Origin: Neorickettsia sennetsu str. Miyayama
Lineage (GTDB): Bacteria > Pseudomonadota > Alphaproteobacteria > Rickettsiales > Anaplasmataceae
Assembly: GCF_000013165.1 (NCBI RefSeq)
Contig: NC_007798.1
Location: 620,001-684,000, forward strand
DNA: 64,000 bases
Direction: 5' to 3'
Positions 10,340 through 20,402 of the stretch are shown here, in pieces. The position numbers and the translations under genes are program-made. Each line of letters opens with the position of its first letter. Within the stretch, counting starts at the first letter, position 1. Under the pieces are notes generated by a model that was given only the letters and a program-made list of their open reading frames with translations, did not search any database and was not told the origin of the DNA.

Positions 10340-10876
10340 ATGTCACTGAAAATAGGTCTACTAGGGGGATCCTTCAATCCACCACATACTGGACACTTAT
10401 ATATTTCTTTGGAGGCGTTAAAACGCCTGAATTTGCATCAAGTTTGGTGGCTCTTTTGTAGGAAGAATCCACTAAAGCAGATTTATTATATTCCTTGCGA
10501 CATTAGGGTTGAAATGGCTCGCACATTGATAGGCATTAATAAGAAAATTAAGCTCATCAATAGTGATGACGTATATACCTATAAGACTCTTAGGAAGTTG
10601 ACTTCTCAATATCCGCATTATGATTTCACATGGATTGCTGGAATGGACAGTATTATGACAATTCATGCATGGGAAAATTGGAAAGAAATTATTCGAAAAG
10701 TCAGATTTGCACTTTTTGACAGAGAAAATTTCTTCCACAAATGCATGAGATCCCGATTTATTTCATGTGTAGATAGAAAACGCGTCTCACCTGTACTAGT
10801 TAAAAAGAGAGATATTTCGTCAACTTTACTTCGCAGTGAGAATGAATGGTACAAACGTATTTCAGAATCTAAATGA
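10340..10876 (+). CDS. nadD: Nicotinate-nucleotide adenylyltransferase NadD
   Basis: The 178-residue protein begins with the nucleotidyltransferase signature GLLGGSFNPPHTGHLYISLEA, including the HxGH motif, followed by WWLFCRKNPLK. A C-terminal ISSTLLR corresponds to the ISST(K/R) motif. NadD adenylates nicotinate mononucleotide in NAD synthesis. The middle matches the family (FTWIAGMDSI, then the W of IHAWENWKEI). It is slightly shorter than many NadD proteins but no motif is missing. It stands alone between two long spacers. Confidence 0.93.
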   Translation: MSLKIGLLGGSFNPPHTGHLYISLEALKRLNLHQVWWLFCRKNPLKQIYYIPCDIRVEMARTLIGINKKIKLINSDDVYTYKTLRKLTSQYPHYDFTWIAGMDSIMTIHAWENWKEIIRKVRFALFDRENFFHKCMRSRFISCVDRKRVSPVLVKKRDISSTLLRSENEWYKRISESK

Positions 10877-11368
10877 TGCAATGCGGTAAATATCTAAAAT
10901 TCAGTCCTATAACTCGGACCACAAGATAGGAAGCATAGCATCTATAAGCAATTACCGTAGTGCACACAACCTATCATAATGTTATTAAGAGGCTGCATAG
11001 CTGCCTTAGGTAAGTGGGGGAGTATTAAAACCATTTAAAAAATCACACAGCATGACAAGGTCATGTCCAGCAATGATATGATAGACATTGTGCTCTAAGG
11101 TGTTCAATAAATAACTATGGTACAAAAACTATGTACAGGGCAAACATAAAATGCCTTTATTAGGGAATCACAATTTACCGGCGGATCATAGTGTAACACA
11201 ACAGGAGTGTGATCACCTAAGAAGAAGCTAAACTGAAAAAAGGAAAAAACTCCTATGGGTTCATTCTAGCGCGTAAGACTTGTAGACCCGAGAACAGCGT
11301 CGAAAATCCTGGATGATCTATGTAGAATAAAGAGGAAAGTCACTTCATCGAAATAAATTGAAAAGACA
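10877..11368. other. Intergenic region between nadD and recJ
   Basis: This 492-base spacer has no open frame of note. A perfect six-base hairpin (CATGAC/GTCATG, loop of three) lies at about 11052-11066. A short GGCA/TGCC hairpin followed by TTTATT lies at about 11138-11160. Neither has the flanks of a convincing terminator for nadD. The stretch GAGGAAAGTC near 11332 recalls part of RNase P RNA, but the rest of that RNA is absent. Confidence 0.3.
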
Positions 11369-13102
11369 ATGCAACATCCTAGAAAATCAATTAAAGGAAG
11401 TGTCTGGATTCACAATTACGTACCACCTAAAGAACTACTCTTCCTAAGACAAAAATTTGGGCTATCACTAACAGTTGCATCGGTTTTATATAATCGCGTT
11501 GGAGCAGATGACGATATCGCAACTTTTCTTGACCCGAAACTCAAGCATACTTTACCGGATCCATTCAGTCTGCTTGGAATGAAAGAGGGAATAGAAAGGA
11601 TACTGAGAGCAATATCTGAAGATGAGAAAATTGTTATTTATGGTGATTACGACGTTGATGGCGCAACCTCATCCGCGCTTTTGAAAAATTACTTCAGGGA
11701 GATAGGCAAAAAGGTTGACATATATATTCCAGATAGAATTACCGAAGGTTATGGCCCAAACAAAGTCGCTTTCACTCAACTAAAAAAAGAAGGATACACA
11801 CTTTGCATTACAGTAGACTGCGGCATTCTAGCTCACGCTGAAATAGAAGCAGCAAATACAATTGGCCTGGACATAATAGTTGTGGATCATCACATAAGCA
11901 CGGATGTGATACCTCCTGCCACGGCTGTAATTAATCCAAATAGAATTGATCAACCTAATGTGATTAATACTGAACACTTAGCGGCCGTCGGAGTATCGTT
12001 TCTACTACTTATAGGATTAAATGTTGTCCTAAGAGCTAAAGGGTTTTTTGATAATAAAAAGGAGCCCAATCTTATAAATTACCTAGATCTCGTTGCATTA
12101 GGTACAGTCTGTGACGTCGTTAGACTTACCGGAATCAACAGGGCTTTTGTTAAGCAAGGGCTAAAAGTTATCGACCAAAGAAAAAACTTAGGATTAAGTA
12201 TACTTACCAAAGAATTGAAGCTCTTCAGTACCCTGGAGGCCTATCACTTAGGTTATGTAATAGGACCACATATAAACGCAGGAGGAAGAATATCCCAATC
12301 TTCGTTAGGAAGTAGGTTGCTATCAACACAAAACCCAGCTGAAGCAGAAGAGATAGCTACAACTCTCTGTGTTTTAAATCTAAAAAGAAAAGAAATTGAA
12401 AGAGCAGCACTCCAAGAGGTTATTACCCAAGTAGAGAAGACAAGTAAAAAGGTAATTCTTGCAGCAAGCGCAAATTGGCACCAGGGAATAATAGGAATAG
12501 TTGCTTCAAGGATTAAGGATCGTTACCATCTTCCAACAATCATTCTCAGCATTGACGGCAATATAGCCAAAGCAAGTGCACGTTCGATAAGGGACGCAAA
12601 CATAGGAATGGCGGTTATAGCCGCAAAAGAAAGTGGCTTAATAATAGAAGGTGGGGGTCATAAAATGGCAGCTGGGTTTTCATGTGAAACAAGAAAAATT
12701 CCAGCAATAAGAGATTTCTTTGAAGAGTACTTCAAAGATGTGAACACACAAGAAACCATCCATATTGATAGCGAGCTCTACATCGATACAATCACCAGTG
12801 ATCTTTGCGATGACCTAAAAATTTTAGCACCTCACGGCGCGGGCAACCCTGAACCTAAATTTGTGCTCAAGGATGTGAGGGTCGTCACTAGCAAGATTAT
12901 CGGAGAGGATGGACACATCGCCTGTACACTGAGAGATGTAAGGACACACACAGTCATCCGCGGGATTGCATTTAGAGCAGACCCTATACTGAAAGAGGCA
13001 ATTCTAAATTGTGAAGTCACAAATTTTCTTGTAAAGATAAAAGCTGATAGCCTGGGATACAGCAACAAACCTCAGGTGATCATAGAAGATGCGTCAACTT
13101 AA
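11369..13102 (+). CDS. recJ: Single-stranded-DNA-specific exonuclease RecJ
   Basis: RecJ is a 5'-3' exonuclease of the DHH phosphoesterase family that acts in recombination and mismatch repair. The DHH-family motifs are visible: IYGDYDVDGATSSALL near residue 90 and VVDHH near 171. The DHHA1 nucleic-acid-binding part has GIIGIVASRIKDRY and the conserved GGGHKMAAGFS. The C-terminal OB-fold follows (LAPHGAGNPEPKF). At 577 residues it is a normal length. The ATG start lies in a weak context with no obvious Shine-Dalgarno sequence. Confidence 0.95.
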   Translation: MQHPRKSIKGSVWIHNYVPPKELLFLRQKFGLSLTVASVLYNRVGADDDIATFLDPKLKHTLPDPFSLLGMKEGIERILRAISEDEKIVIYGDYDVDGATSSALLKNYFREIGKKVDIYIPDRITEGYGPNKVAFTQLKKEGYTLCITVDCGILAHAEIEAANTIGLDIIVVDHHISTDVIPPATAVINPNRIDQPNVINTEHLAAVGVSFLLLIGLNVVLRAKGFFDNKKEPNLINYLDLVALGTVCDVVRLTGINRAFVKQGLKVIDQRKNLGLSILTKELKLFSTLEAYHLGYVIGPHINAGGRISQSSLGSRLLSTQNPAEAEEIATTLCVLNLKRKEIERAALQEVITQVEKTSKKVILAASANWHQGIIGIVASRIKDRYHLPTIILSIDGNIAKASARSIRDANIGMAVIAAKESGLIIEGGGHKMAAGFSCETRKIPAIRDFFEEYFKDVNTQETIHIDSELYIDTITSDLCDDLKILAPHGAGNPEPKFVLKDVRVVTSKIIGEDGHIACTLRDVRTHTVIRGIAFRADPILKEAILNCEVTNFLVKIKADSLGYSNKPQVIIEDAST

Positions 13103-13424
13103 ATAATCAAGTACCGCTCTATATCCAGTGCACTTCTCCGAAGGAAAGAAATTGGGAGATAAAGCAGTGCTATCTAGATACATATGCATTACATCAACCT
13201 CTAGCGCGACCCAACAGCATCATGTCATATGGAAACACTAAGCTCACATAATAAAATAAGCGCTGTGAGCATGGATTCAGTACTTTGAATTAAGTCATCC
13301 AGGAATGTTAAATCTCACATGGCAGAAGCTCTGCAGGTATACATACATAAGCATTACAAAAGGATCTACCAAAAATAAATCACCTTCTTCGCCCCGACAC
13401 TGAACATAAAAAAGACATTTGATG
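13103..13424. other. Intergenic region between recJ and nuoF
   Basis: No gene or clear RNA was seen in these roughly 320 bases. The only distinct signal in the spacer is the promoter-like sequence at its right end, listed separately. Confidence 0.4.
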
Positions 13425-13455
13425 TTATGACTTTCTCTCTAACCTTTTGTATAAT
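13425..13455 (+). promoter_or_regulatory. Candidate sigma-70 promoter for nuoF
   Basis: A perfect TATAAT box lies at 13450-13455. A weak TTATGA element at 13425-13430 sits 19 bases upstream. Transcription would begin about 17 bases before the nuoF ATG at 13479. The long, otherwise empty spacer upstream suits a dedicated promoter. The -35 match is poor, so confidence is moderate. Confidence 0.45.
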
Positions 13456-13478
13456 CTCGCTGTAAAACAAAGAGAATC

Positions 13479-14720
13479 ATGCTCAAACCAGAAGATAGAA
13501 TCTTTAGTAATATACAAAAAAGAGAAGGTATCACGTTAAGTGAGGCGCTCAGACGTGGTGATTGGAAGGACACCAAAAAATTTCTTGATAAGGAGCCTGA
13601 ATGGATCGTAGAAGAAATTAAAAAATCCGGTCTAAGGGGAAGAGGAGGTGCAGGTTTCCCAACAGGAATAAAGTGGAGCTTCATGCCAAAAGAGAAAGAG
13701 GCTGGCAAACCGTCGTACCTAGTAGTAAATGCAGACGAATCGGAGCCAGGCACATGTAAAGATAGAGACATAATACGGTTCGAGCCACATAAACTCATCG
13801 AAGGAATAGTATTAGCAAGTCATGCGATGCGCATAGACGTATCGTATATTTACATACGCGGGGAGTTCTACAACGAATCTCTTGTTCTAGAAAAGGTCAT
13901 ACAGGAAGCGATGGATGCGCATCTTATTCCTGAGCAACTCAAGATTTTCGTTCATAGAGGCGCTGGAGCTTACATCTGTGGTGAAGAAACAGCTTTACTC
14001 GAATCACTTGAAGGAAAGCGAGGCATGCCGAGAATGAAACCTCCTTTCCCTGCTGGATGTGGGCTATATGGCAAGCCCACCACAATAAATAACGTGGAAA
14101 GTATTGCATCGGTCCCTACAATACTCAGTAGGGGAAGCGATTGGTTTGCAAATCTTGGCGTCAAAAATAGCTGTGGTACAAAAATATTTTGCATCTCCGG
14201 TCACGTAAACAAGCCGTGTAACGTCGAAGAGGCATTGGGAATACCACTAAAATTTCTTATTGAAGAATACGCAGGTGGTGTCATAGGTGGCTGGGACAAC
14301 CTTCTTGCAGTGATACCAGGCGGATCATCAGTACCAATGATCACTAAGGAAGTTGCAGAAACAGTCACGATGGATTTCGATTCCCTAAGAGCAGTAGGCT
14401 CCTCCCTTGGGACTGGCGGCATAATCGTAATGAACAAAGAAACTGACATAATACGTGCCATAGAGAGACTTTCACATTTCTACATGCACGAATCATGCGG
14501 TCAGTGCACACCGTGCCGGGAGGGTACGGGCTGGCTATGGAGCATAATGAAACAATTAAGTGAAGGTAAGGGAAAAAAATCCGATGTTGATTTTTTATTG
14601 CAGCTCACAAAACAAATCGAGGGAAATACCATATGCGCACTAGGTGATGCGGCTGCTTGGCCTATACAAGGTCTTATAAAAAACTTCAGGGACGAGATAG
14701 AAGCACGTCAAAAAGGGTGA
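13479..14720 (+). CDS. nuoF: NADH-quinone oxidoreductase subunit F (NuoF)
   Basis: NuoF binds FMN and NADH in the peripheral arm of complex I. The glycine-rich nucleotide site [14 protein letters not shown] lies near residues 50-63, followed by [14 protein letters not shown]. The 4Fe-4S cluster N3 ligands are in [14 protein letters not shown] near residue 339, with a further Cys in [13 protein letters not shown] near 385. Length, 413 residues, is typical. It is encoded away from other nuo genes, as is common in Rickettsiales. It is convergent with folC. Confidence 0.97.
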   Translation: MLKPEDRIFSNIQKREGITLSEALRRGDWKDTKKFLDKEPEWIVEEIKKSGLRGRGGAGFPTGIKWSFMPKEKEAGKPSYLVVNADESEPGTCKDRDIIRFEPHKLIEGIVLASHAMRIDVSYIYIRGEFYNESLVLEKVIQEAMDAHLIPEQLKIFVHRGAGAYICGEETALLESLEGKRGMPRMKPPFPAGCGLYGKPTTINNVESIASVPTILSRGSDWFANLGVKNSCGTKIFCISGHVNKPCNVEEALGIPLKFLIEEYAGGVIGGWDNLLAVIPGGSSVPMITKEVAETVTMDFDSLRAVGSSLGTGGIIVMNKETDIIRAIERLSHFYMHESCGQCTPCREGTGWLWSIMKQLSEGKGKKSDVDFLLQLTKQIEGNTICALGDAAAWPIQGLIKNFRDEIEARQKG

Positions 14721-14780
14721 TATTACCTGTTTGCTCAGAGATAATAGGGGGGACCAGTCACTTTATTCGAGAGAAGCAGC

Positions 14781-16091
14781 TTAACAGAGACAGCCCTCGA
14801 TCTCACCATAACTGCAGATGTCACGAAAAAGAAATAGTGATCCACATAACAAAATCTTCTTGCTATCTGAATCTCTACTGAGAATATGATAAAATGCATC
14901 TTCGAGAGAAGAGCTCTTTCTACATTCCAAGCCTAGCTCAAGAATGGGTTGTGCGATTTCTTCAATCGTCTTACTACGTGGCTCACCTTGTACACATACT
15001 ACTGAGATGCTCTCGATATTCGGGAGGAGATGAGATACAAACTCTTTTGTATCCTTATCTCTCGTCATACCAAGAATGATATGAATCTTCTCTTTCTCCA
15101 ACCACTCAGAAATAGTTTTAGCTCCAGAAGGGTTATGTGCTCCATCCATGTAGAACTCCCAGCCTTCTGGAAGCATTCCAACAAGCTTATTCTTCTTGCC
15201 ACGTATCAACTGCAATCTAGCTGGCCAGTCCGCATTTTTAATACCAATACTAACACTTTCAACACTAATTGCATCGCAGTTATACCTACTACTCAAAATT
15301 GTTGCTGCAGCAATTGCATTACCTGCGTTCCCAATTTGGTGTAGGCCTCTCAAGTTGGGAAGTGGATATTCTTCCACATGTGAACTAACACCAAACTGTA
15401 ACATCCTCCCATCAGTTCCAACCTCCCACTCATGCCCTTGCCTAAAAACAGGAACTCTTTTACTCTTGGCAACACCCTGTATGATGTCTATAGCTTCACC
15501 ATGTTGTCTTGCAACAACGCAGGGAACTCCTTCCTTTATAATACCAGCTTTTTCATAGGCAATTTGAGCAATAGTTGCGCCTAAATAAGAAGTATGATCA
15601 AAATCTATTGCCGTGATAATTGTCGCTATTGGCTTAGGAAAAACATTTGTTGCATCTAACCTACCGCCCATACCTGTTTCAATCAGAGAAAAATCAGCAT
15701 TACTACGCGAGAAAGCCAAAATCGCAGCAAGTGTGGTCCCTTCAAAAAAAGTTAATTTTTCACCCTGGGAAGCAATTCTCACATCTTCTAAAACGTCGTA
15801 GAGAAACTTGTCACTTATTTCTCTGTTACGAAGCACTATTCGTTCGTTAAAGTATCTTAGGTGGGGTGACGTGTAAACATTCACCGAATAACCTGAAGCC
15901 TGAAGTATTGCTCGAAGAAATGCTATCGTGGAACCCTTACCATTGGTACCAGCAACATGTATGACTGGGGGCACAGACAAATGTGGACTACCAAGCCTTT
16001 TCAAGACACGTGTTACTCTATGTAATTTCAGATCAATTTCAGTAGGCCGAGCACCTAGTGGCTTGGGCCAATGCGGCATATAGACAGGCAT
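14781..16091 (-). CDS. folC: Bifunctional folylpolyglutamate/dihydrofolate synthase FolC
   Basis: FolC ligates glutamate to dihydropteroate and folates. The P-loop HVAGTNGKGSTIAF is followed by VYTSPHL, then the catalytic FSLIETGMGGRLDATN and the ITAIDFDHTSYLG segment. The C-terminal ligase half contains FYMDGAHNPSGA. An upstream in-frame start at 16157 would add 22 unconserved residues. The ATG at 16091, giving MPVYMPHWPK, fits the family better. The gene is convergent with nuoF, with a gap of 60 bases. Confidence 0.92.
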   Translation of the reverse strand: MPVYMPHWPKPLGARPTEIDLKLHRVTRVLKRLGSPHLSVPPVIHVAGTNGKGSTIAFLRAILQASGYSVNVYTSPHLRYFNERIVLRNREISDKFLYDVLEDVRIASQGEKLTFFEGTTLAAILAFSRSNADFSLIETGMGGRLDATNVFPKPIATIITAIDFDHTSYLGATIAQIAYEKAGIIKEGVPCVVARQHGEAIDIIQGVAKSKRVPVFRQGHEWEVGTDGRMLQFGVSSHVEEYPLPNLRGLHQIGNAGNAIAAATILSSRYNCDAISVESVSIGIKNADWPARLQLIRGKKNKLVGMLPEGWEFYMDGAHNPSGAKTISEWLEKEKIHIILGMTRDKDTKEFVSHLLPNIESISVVCVQGEPRSKTIEEIAQPILELGLECRKSSSLEDAFYHILSRDSDSKKILLCGSLFLFRDICSYGEIEGCLC

Positions 16092-16508
16092 CAGGTACCA
16101 GAAATACACATAAAAAAGCGATGAGAGTTTAGCACAGATGCACCTGCTTCGTACCATAAATCATTTTAGTGCAATAACTAATGCACAAAAGATAGTTGCA
16201 ATGTTGATGTGTTTTGCGCAAAAAATACCACAAACTCTCTGTAGTGCTTCTACTAACACGGGAAAGACGTTTTCAATATTAGTGCGCCCACGTCATAAAC
16301 ACATTCAAAGACACCCACACAGGGTTTTTATCAGTATGCAAAAATATTCTTAACATTAACCGCGCACCAGACAAAAAACCGCTTAAAACTCCATACGGCA
16401 CAACGGAGAAAAAGACAATTTCTTAAACGGAAAAGAAAGATTTTACCTGGTATGACAACATTCCTTGCACCAGTACAAGCAATACACTAAACAAACAACA
16501 ACATGATC
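16092..16508. other. Intergenic region between mnmE and folC
   Basis: No protein gene is supported in this 417-base spacer. It contains a terminator-like hairpin for the minus strand at 16384-16410 and probably the promoter of folC. An open frame at 16138-16353 on the plus strand is antisense to the folC upstream region and looks accidental. Confidence 0.35.
16384..16410 (-). terminator. Candidate intrinsic terminator after mnmE
   Basis: On the minus strand, CTCCGT pairs with ATGGAG (one G-T pair) around an eight-base loop, and the stem is followed by TTTT. It lies about 100 bases beyond the mnmE stop, in the direction of the rseP-bamA-mnmE group. The stem and T-run are short, so this is tentative. 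Confidence 0.4.
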
Positions 16509-18161
16509 TCATTTACCTATGCAAAACGAGGAAAAAATCTCATCCAAGACATCATCCAACTTAATCTCACCTGTAACAGATGCGATATGATTAGCTGCAA
16601 GCTTGATTTCCTCTGCTGCAAGCTCGATTGGGAGATCTGTATTAAAACGTCGCAGATGCTCTAAAGCATTCTCCAATGCCAGTCGATGCCGCGCACGTGT
16701 AATAATGTGAGCTTCAATATTTGAAGACGAGATAATATCAAAGATCTTATCAAGAAGAAGCTGCATACCTTCTCCTTTATATACGGATATGCATATGTAC
16801 CCCTTATCTTGCCAAAATGACAACTGTGTGGGTGCAATGTCACCCTTCGTCACAACTTTTACTACAGGAATTTCTAGCTTTTTTGCAGCTGTAAATAATT
16901 CATTGAATCTTCTATCGACATCATCGCTACACTCACCATTATCTGGATCGTGCTCCTGCATCATGTCGTGACACATCACACTACGGTCTTTCTCTTCATG
17001 CCGTTCATCAAGAATATCTCGCAAATTGAGATCCCTCTCCTCAATATCCGGGTAGTTCATATTCTTACTTCTAACACCCGCCTCGTTCAATTGCATTTCC
17101 TGCGCCCAGTCACTTGAACCTATAAGCTTATCTACATGTCTTTGATCAATTTGTATGTGCTCTCTACTTCCCAAAGCTGCTACTTGCCTATCCAGATGTC
17201 GTTCAATGACTGAGTTTGCTACATCTTCGCGTCTAACATTTGTGAGATGCAATTCGGTTATATCCCTGAGAAAGACAATTACATCTGCTTCGGTTGCTTT
17301 TTTGAGCGCCCTAGTTATACCCATTTTTTCTATTGCATCACAGGTTTCCTGGATTCCGGCCGTATCTGATAGGATCACTGGATAACCATGACAATCTAGT
17401 CTTACCTCCAGTATGTCTCTTGTAGTACCTGGAATATCGGTAACAATTGCAAGATCCCTCTTAGCAAGATAGTTAAAAAGCGTCGACTTACCTACATTGG
17501 GTTTCCCAACTATTACAACCGAGAAACCTTCTCTAATTTTTTCTCCAACTTTACCGTCAGCAAGATAACGAGAAATGTCGCATTGTATAGCAACAATCGA
17601 TTGTTGTATCTCTGCAAGTACAGTTTCTGGTATTTCTTCATCTGGAAAGTCTATATAAGCCTCCAAATACGAAAGTACTTTGATTATTTTATCGCGTAGA
17701 GAGTTATATTCCTCAGCTAATTTCCCCGATAAATGCCGAGAGGCTTGTTTTAATTGCTCTTGGGTCTCAGAGTTAATTATATCTATTATGCCCTCTGCTT
17801 TAGTGAGATCCATTCTGTTATTCAGAACTGCTCTCCTGGTAAACTCACCCGGTTCAGCAGGTTTGAACAAAGTAGAAAGCTTCTCACTGATATACCGCAG
17901 AACTGCTATGCTACCATGTGAATGCAGCTCAACAACATCCTCACCAGTAAAACTCGCAGGAGAAGCAAAATAAACAACCAATACCTCATCGATTAGGAGT
18001 TGCTCATCGAAAAGTCTTGCAAAGTACACAAATCTAGGACGGGGCTGCTTAATATCTAACCCAAGGAGTTCTAGAGCCCGCAGTGCGTCTGGCCCAGAAA
18101 TTCTAAAAACAGCTACGCCTGACTTCCCAAAAACAGTAGAAAGCGCGTATATCGTTGACAT
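16509..18161 (-). CDS. mnmE: tRNA modification GTPase MnmE (TrmE) with an insertion in the G domain
   Basis: MnmE is a folate-binding GTPase that modifies U34 of tRNAs with MnmG. The N-terminal folate domain is present (FRISGPDAL; PAEPGEFTRRA; LNNRMDLTKAEG). The G domain shows the P-loop GKPNVGKS at 219-226, G2 PGTTRD and DTAG at 266-269. The C-terminus ends in the family's FCIGK. G4 appears as TKGD at about 438-441 instead of NKxD. The spacing between DTAG and G4 is about 105 residues longer than usual, because of a charged, Asp/Glu/Arg-rich insertion (about 305-420). Total length is 550 against about 450. It follows bamA by 3 bases. Confidence 0.95.
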   Translation of the reverse strand: MSTIYALSTVFGKSGVAVFRISGPDALRALELLGLDIKQPRPRFVYFARLFDEQLLIDEVLVVYFASPASFTGEDVVELHSHGSIAVLRYISEKLSTLFKPAEPGEFTRRAVLNNRMDLTKAEGIIDIINSETQEQLKQASRHLSGKLAEEYNSLRDKIIKVLSYLEAYIDFPDEEIPETVLAEIQQSIVAIQCDISRYLADGKVGEKIREGFSVVIVGKPNVGKSTLFNYLAKRDLAIVTDIPGTTRDILEVRLDCHGYPVILSDTAGIQETCDAIEKMGITRALKKATEADVIVFLRDITELHLTNVRREDVANSVIERHLDRQVAALGSREHIQIDQRHVDKLIGSSDWAQEMQLNEAGVRSKNMNYPDIEERDLNLRDILDERHEEKDRSVMCHDMMQEHDPDNGECSDDVDRRFNELFTAAKKLEIPVVKVVTKGDIAPTQLSFWQDKGYICISVYKGEGMQLLLDKIFDIISSSNIEAHIITRARHRLALENALEHLRRFNTDLPIELAAEEIKLAANHIASVTGEIKLDDVLDEIFSSFCIGK

Positions 18162-18164
18162 TCG

Positions 18165-20399
18165 TTAAAATGGTGACACTATACCGAACTTTACGGTCTT
18201 CACCTTATCTCCTTTTCCTTCTATTAAAGCCTTCGCTACATCGACTCTAAGCACACCAAACGGACTATTCCATACTAAACCCGCGCCAATACTACTCCTT
18301 AGTGCATGTGAGTCATAAACTTTTTCCGCAGTAACATCCACACCCGCTAAAGTACCAACCTCATAGAAAAAAGCAGCTTTCAAATCGAGCTCTACAGGCA
18401 GCCTCATCGGTACCTGCACTTCCGCAGTACCAAGAATGAAAGAGTTTCCACCTAATGCATCGCCCGTGTCGACATCACGTGGACCAATGCCAAGACTATC
18501 AAACCCACGCATTTCGTTGAGGAAAAACCTATTGGCAACATCAACGCCCTGTCCAGAATATCCAAATATATTGCCTGCACGCACAACGAGGCTCAACACA
18601 GCGCTTTGATCAAAAATAGAAACAAAGCCACCAGCTTTAAAATCAGATCGTAAGAACTTAACATCTCCGCCAATTCCAGCAAATTTGTTACCGAATCTGA
18701 CTCCGTAGCCGTATCTAGGAACAAAATAATTATCTAGTTTATTCAGGAAGAGCGAATAACTAACCGCAGAGAGAATTTTGGTTCCAGCACTCCTCTTGAC
18801 AGATTCAGGCGCGTCACCATCAACATCAAAAATCCTATCGAAGCTCAATGAATAACCAAGATGTAAACGTAAATCATCTCTAAGAGAGTAACTCACTGAA
18901 CCATCACCACCGACAGATGAGAATTTGTACAATCCATTCGCCTTCTCATTACGGTTCTTATAAAAAACAGACGCACCCGCTGTGATAAATGTGTCGAAGA
19001 TCCGTTTTCGCTGAAATTCGACAGAGTAATTACTTCCCAAGGAAGCTCTTTGCAACTCAACAACTAAACGATCAGATGTACCAAAGAGGTTATTTTCAAC
19101 AAAGGAAAAGTTTCCAAAAAAGCCAACATCTGATCCATAACCACCGCTCAGATTTAGCGTCCCAGTAGGACGCTCTTTTACTCTTACCTCGAGTATGAGA
19201 TTTTGGTCATCAACTTTACGCTCCTCTATATAAACCTCGTCGAAAAAACCTAAATTAAGTATCCGTCTGCGTGAATCCGCAACTTTACTAGGTTGGTACA
19301 AATCATTCTCGCTCAAGAGCATTTCGCGCCTGATGACTGTATCCCTGGTCCTTATGTTACCACTTATGTTAATCTTCCGAATCCTATATTTTTTCGTGCT
19401 AACAACATAATACGTAACATCCACCCTACCATCTGCATCAGGCTGATACTGAGGAACAACATTAACAAACATATGTCCCCTTTCATTAAGTACACTTAGC
19501 AGTGTTAAGGCATTTTCCCTCACAGCACCTATATTGAAAACGGCACCCTCCCTTATCCTGACCTTTTCTTTTAGATCACTTATCTCTATCTCGCTCTTCT
19601 CTGAAACAACATTTACCCTGCCAAAGCTGTACCTAGCCCCTTCTTTTAGCTTGAAAACTAGAACAACACCATCCTCATTTTCTCTCTCTTCGAGACCTTC
19701 TAGTGAATAGTCAAAATACCCCTTCCCTTGATAAAAATCAGCTAACAGATCCTTATCAAATTCCAATTTCTCCCTAGAGTAGTAATGTGCTGTGCCAAAA
19801 AGTCTGAGTATACTCTTTTCCCTGCTCCTAATAACATGCTTGAGGACCCTATCGGAATACCTGATATTACCCTCAAACTCTATTGCTCGAATGACAGTAG
19901 GCTTAGCCTCCTTCACCGTCACTTCTACATTGACATTATTTTCATCTATTGGGACAACTCTGTAACTAATAGCTGTTTTCTCTACAACAGAATCCCTATA
20001 GTAGGTCTTCAGAGCAGTTATACTATTCTCAAATTCGTGAACATCAAAGATCGCATCTTTTTTGTAGACAAGAATTTTATCGATCGCTGCTCTACTAAGA
20101 AGCTTATTCCCTTTAACCACAACATTGCGGAGTATGGGGTTCTCCTGGAGTTTTACCTCTAGAATGCCAGCTGTTAGATCAAGCTCCACACTGCTGAACA
20201 AACGTGACGCTGTAAGCCTCTTAAAAACTGCATTCAACTCATCAGAAGTGACATCCTGCCCTACCTCAACATGCAGCAATCCATGGATCGTTGTCTCGGC
20301 GACTCTTTTATTACCAGAAATTCTAATTTCGACTACCTCATCCGCAAAGCAAAACCTTGACAAAAAAAGAAGCCAAACCAAAAAAAGTTTTTTTCGCAT
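18165..20399 (-). CDS. bamA: Outer membrane protein assembly factor BamA
   Basis: BamA is the central component of the machine that inserts beta-barrels into the outer membrane. After a signal peptide (KLFLVWLLFLSRFCFA) come five POTRA-type repeats, with units starting around VEIRISGNKRV, LRNVVVKGNKLL and IRAIEFEGNIRY. The C-terminal barrel has the conserved RGF-containing MRGFDSLG segment and ends in Phe, as outer membrane proteins do. The length is about 744 residues. A TTG at 20402 precedes the ATG at 20399, which I prefer. The gene abuts rseP with no spacer, so the two are co-transcribed. Confidence 0.95.
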   Translation of the reverse strand: MRKKLFLVWLLFLSRFCFADEVVEIRISGNKRVAETTIHGLLHVEVGQDVTSDELNAVFKRLTASRLFSSVELDLTAGILEVKLQENPILRNVVVKGNKLLSRAAIDKILVYKKDAIFDVHEFENSITALKTYYRDSVVEKTAISYRVVPIDENNVNVEVTVKEAKPTVIRAIEFEGNIRYSDRVLKHVIRSREKSILRLFGTAHYYSREKLEFDKDLLADFYQGKGYFDYSLEGLEERENEDGVVLVFKLKEGARYSFGRVNVVSEKSEIEISDLKEKVRIREGAVFNIGAVRENALTLLSVLNERGHMFVNVVPQYQPDADGRVDVTYYVVSTKKYRIRKINISGNIRTRDTVIRREMLLSENDLYQPSKVADSRRRILNLGFFDEVYIEERKVDDQNLILEVRVKERPTGTLNLSGGYGSDVGFFGNFSFVENNLFGTSDRLVVELQRASLGSNYSVEFQRKRIFDTFITAGASVFYKNRNEKANGLYKFSSVGGDGSVSYSLRDDLRLHLGYSLSFDRIFDVDGDAPESVKRSAGTKILSAVSYSLFLNKLDNYFVPRYGYGVRFGNKFAGIGGDVKFLRSDFKAGGFVSIFDQSAVLSLVVRAGNIFGYSGQGVDVANRFFLNEMRGFDSLGIGPRDVDTGDALGGNSFILGTAEVQVPMRLPVELDLKAAFFYEVGTLAGVDVTAEKVYDSHALRSSIGAGLVWNSPFGVLRVDVAKALIEGKGDKVKTVKFGIVSPF

Positions 20400-20402
20400 C
20401 AA

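Noticed and set aside
11332-11341. GAGGAAAGTC resembling an RNase P RNA core
   Set aside because: The remaining conserved RNase P regions are absent nearby.
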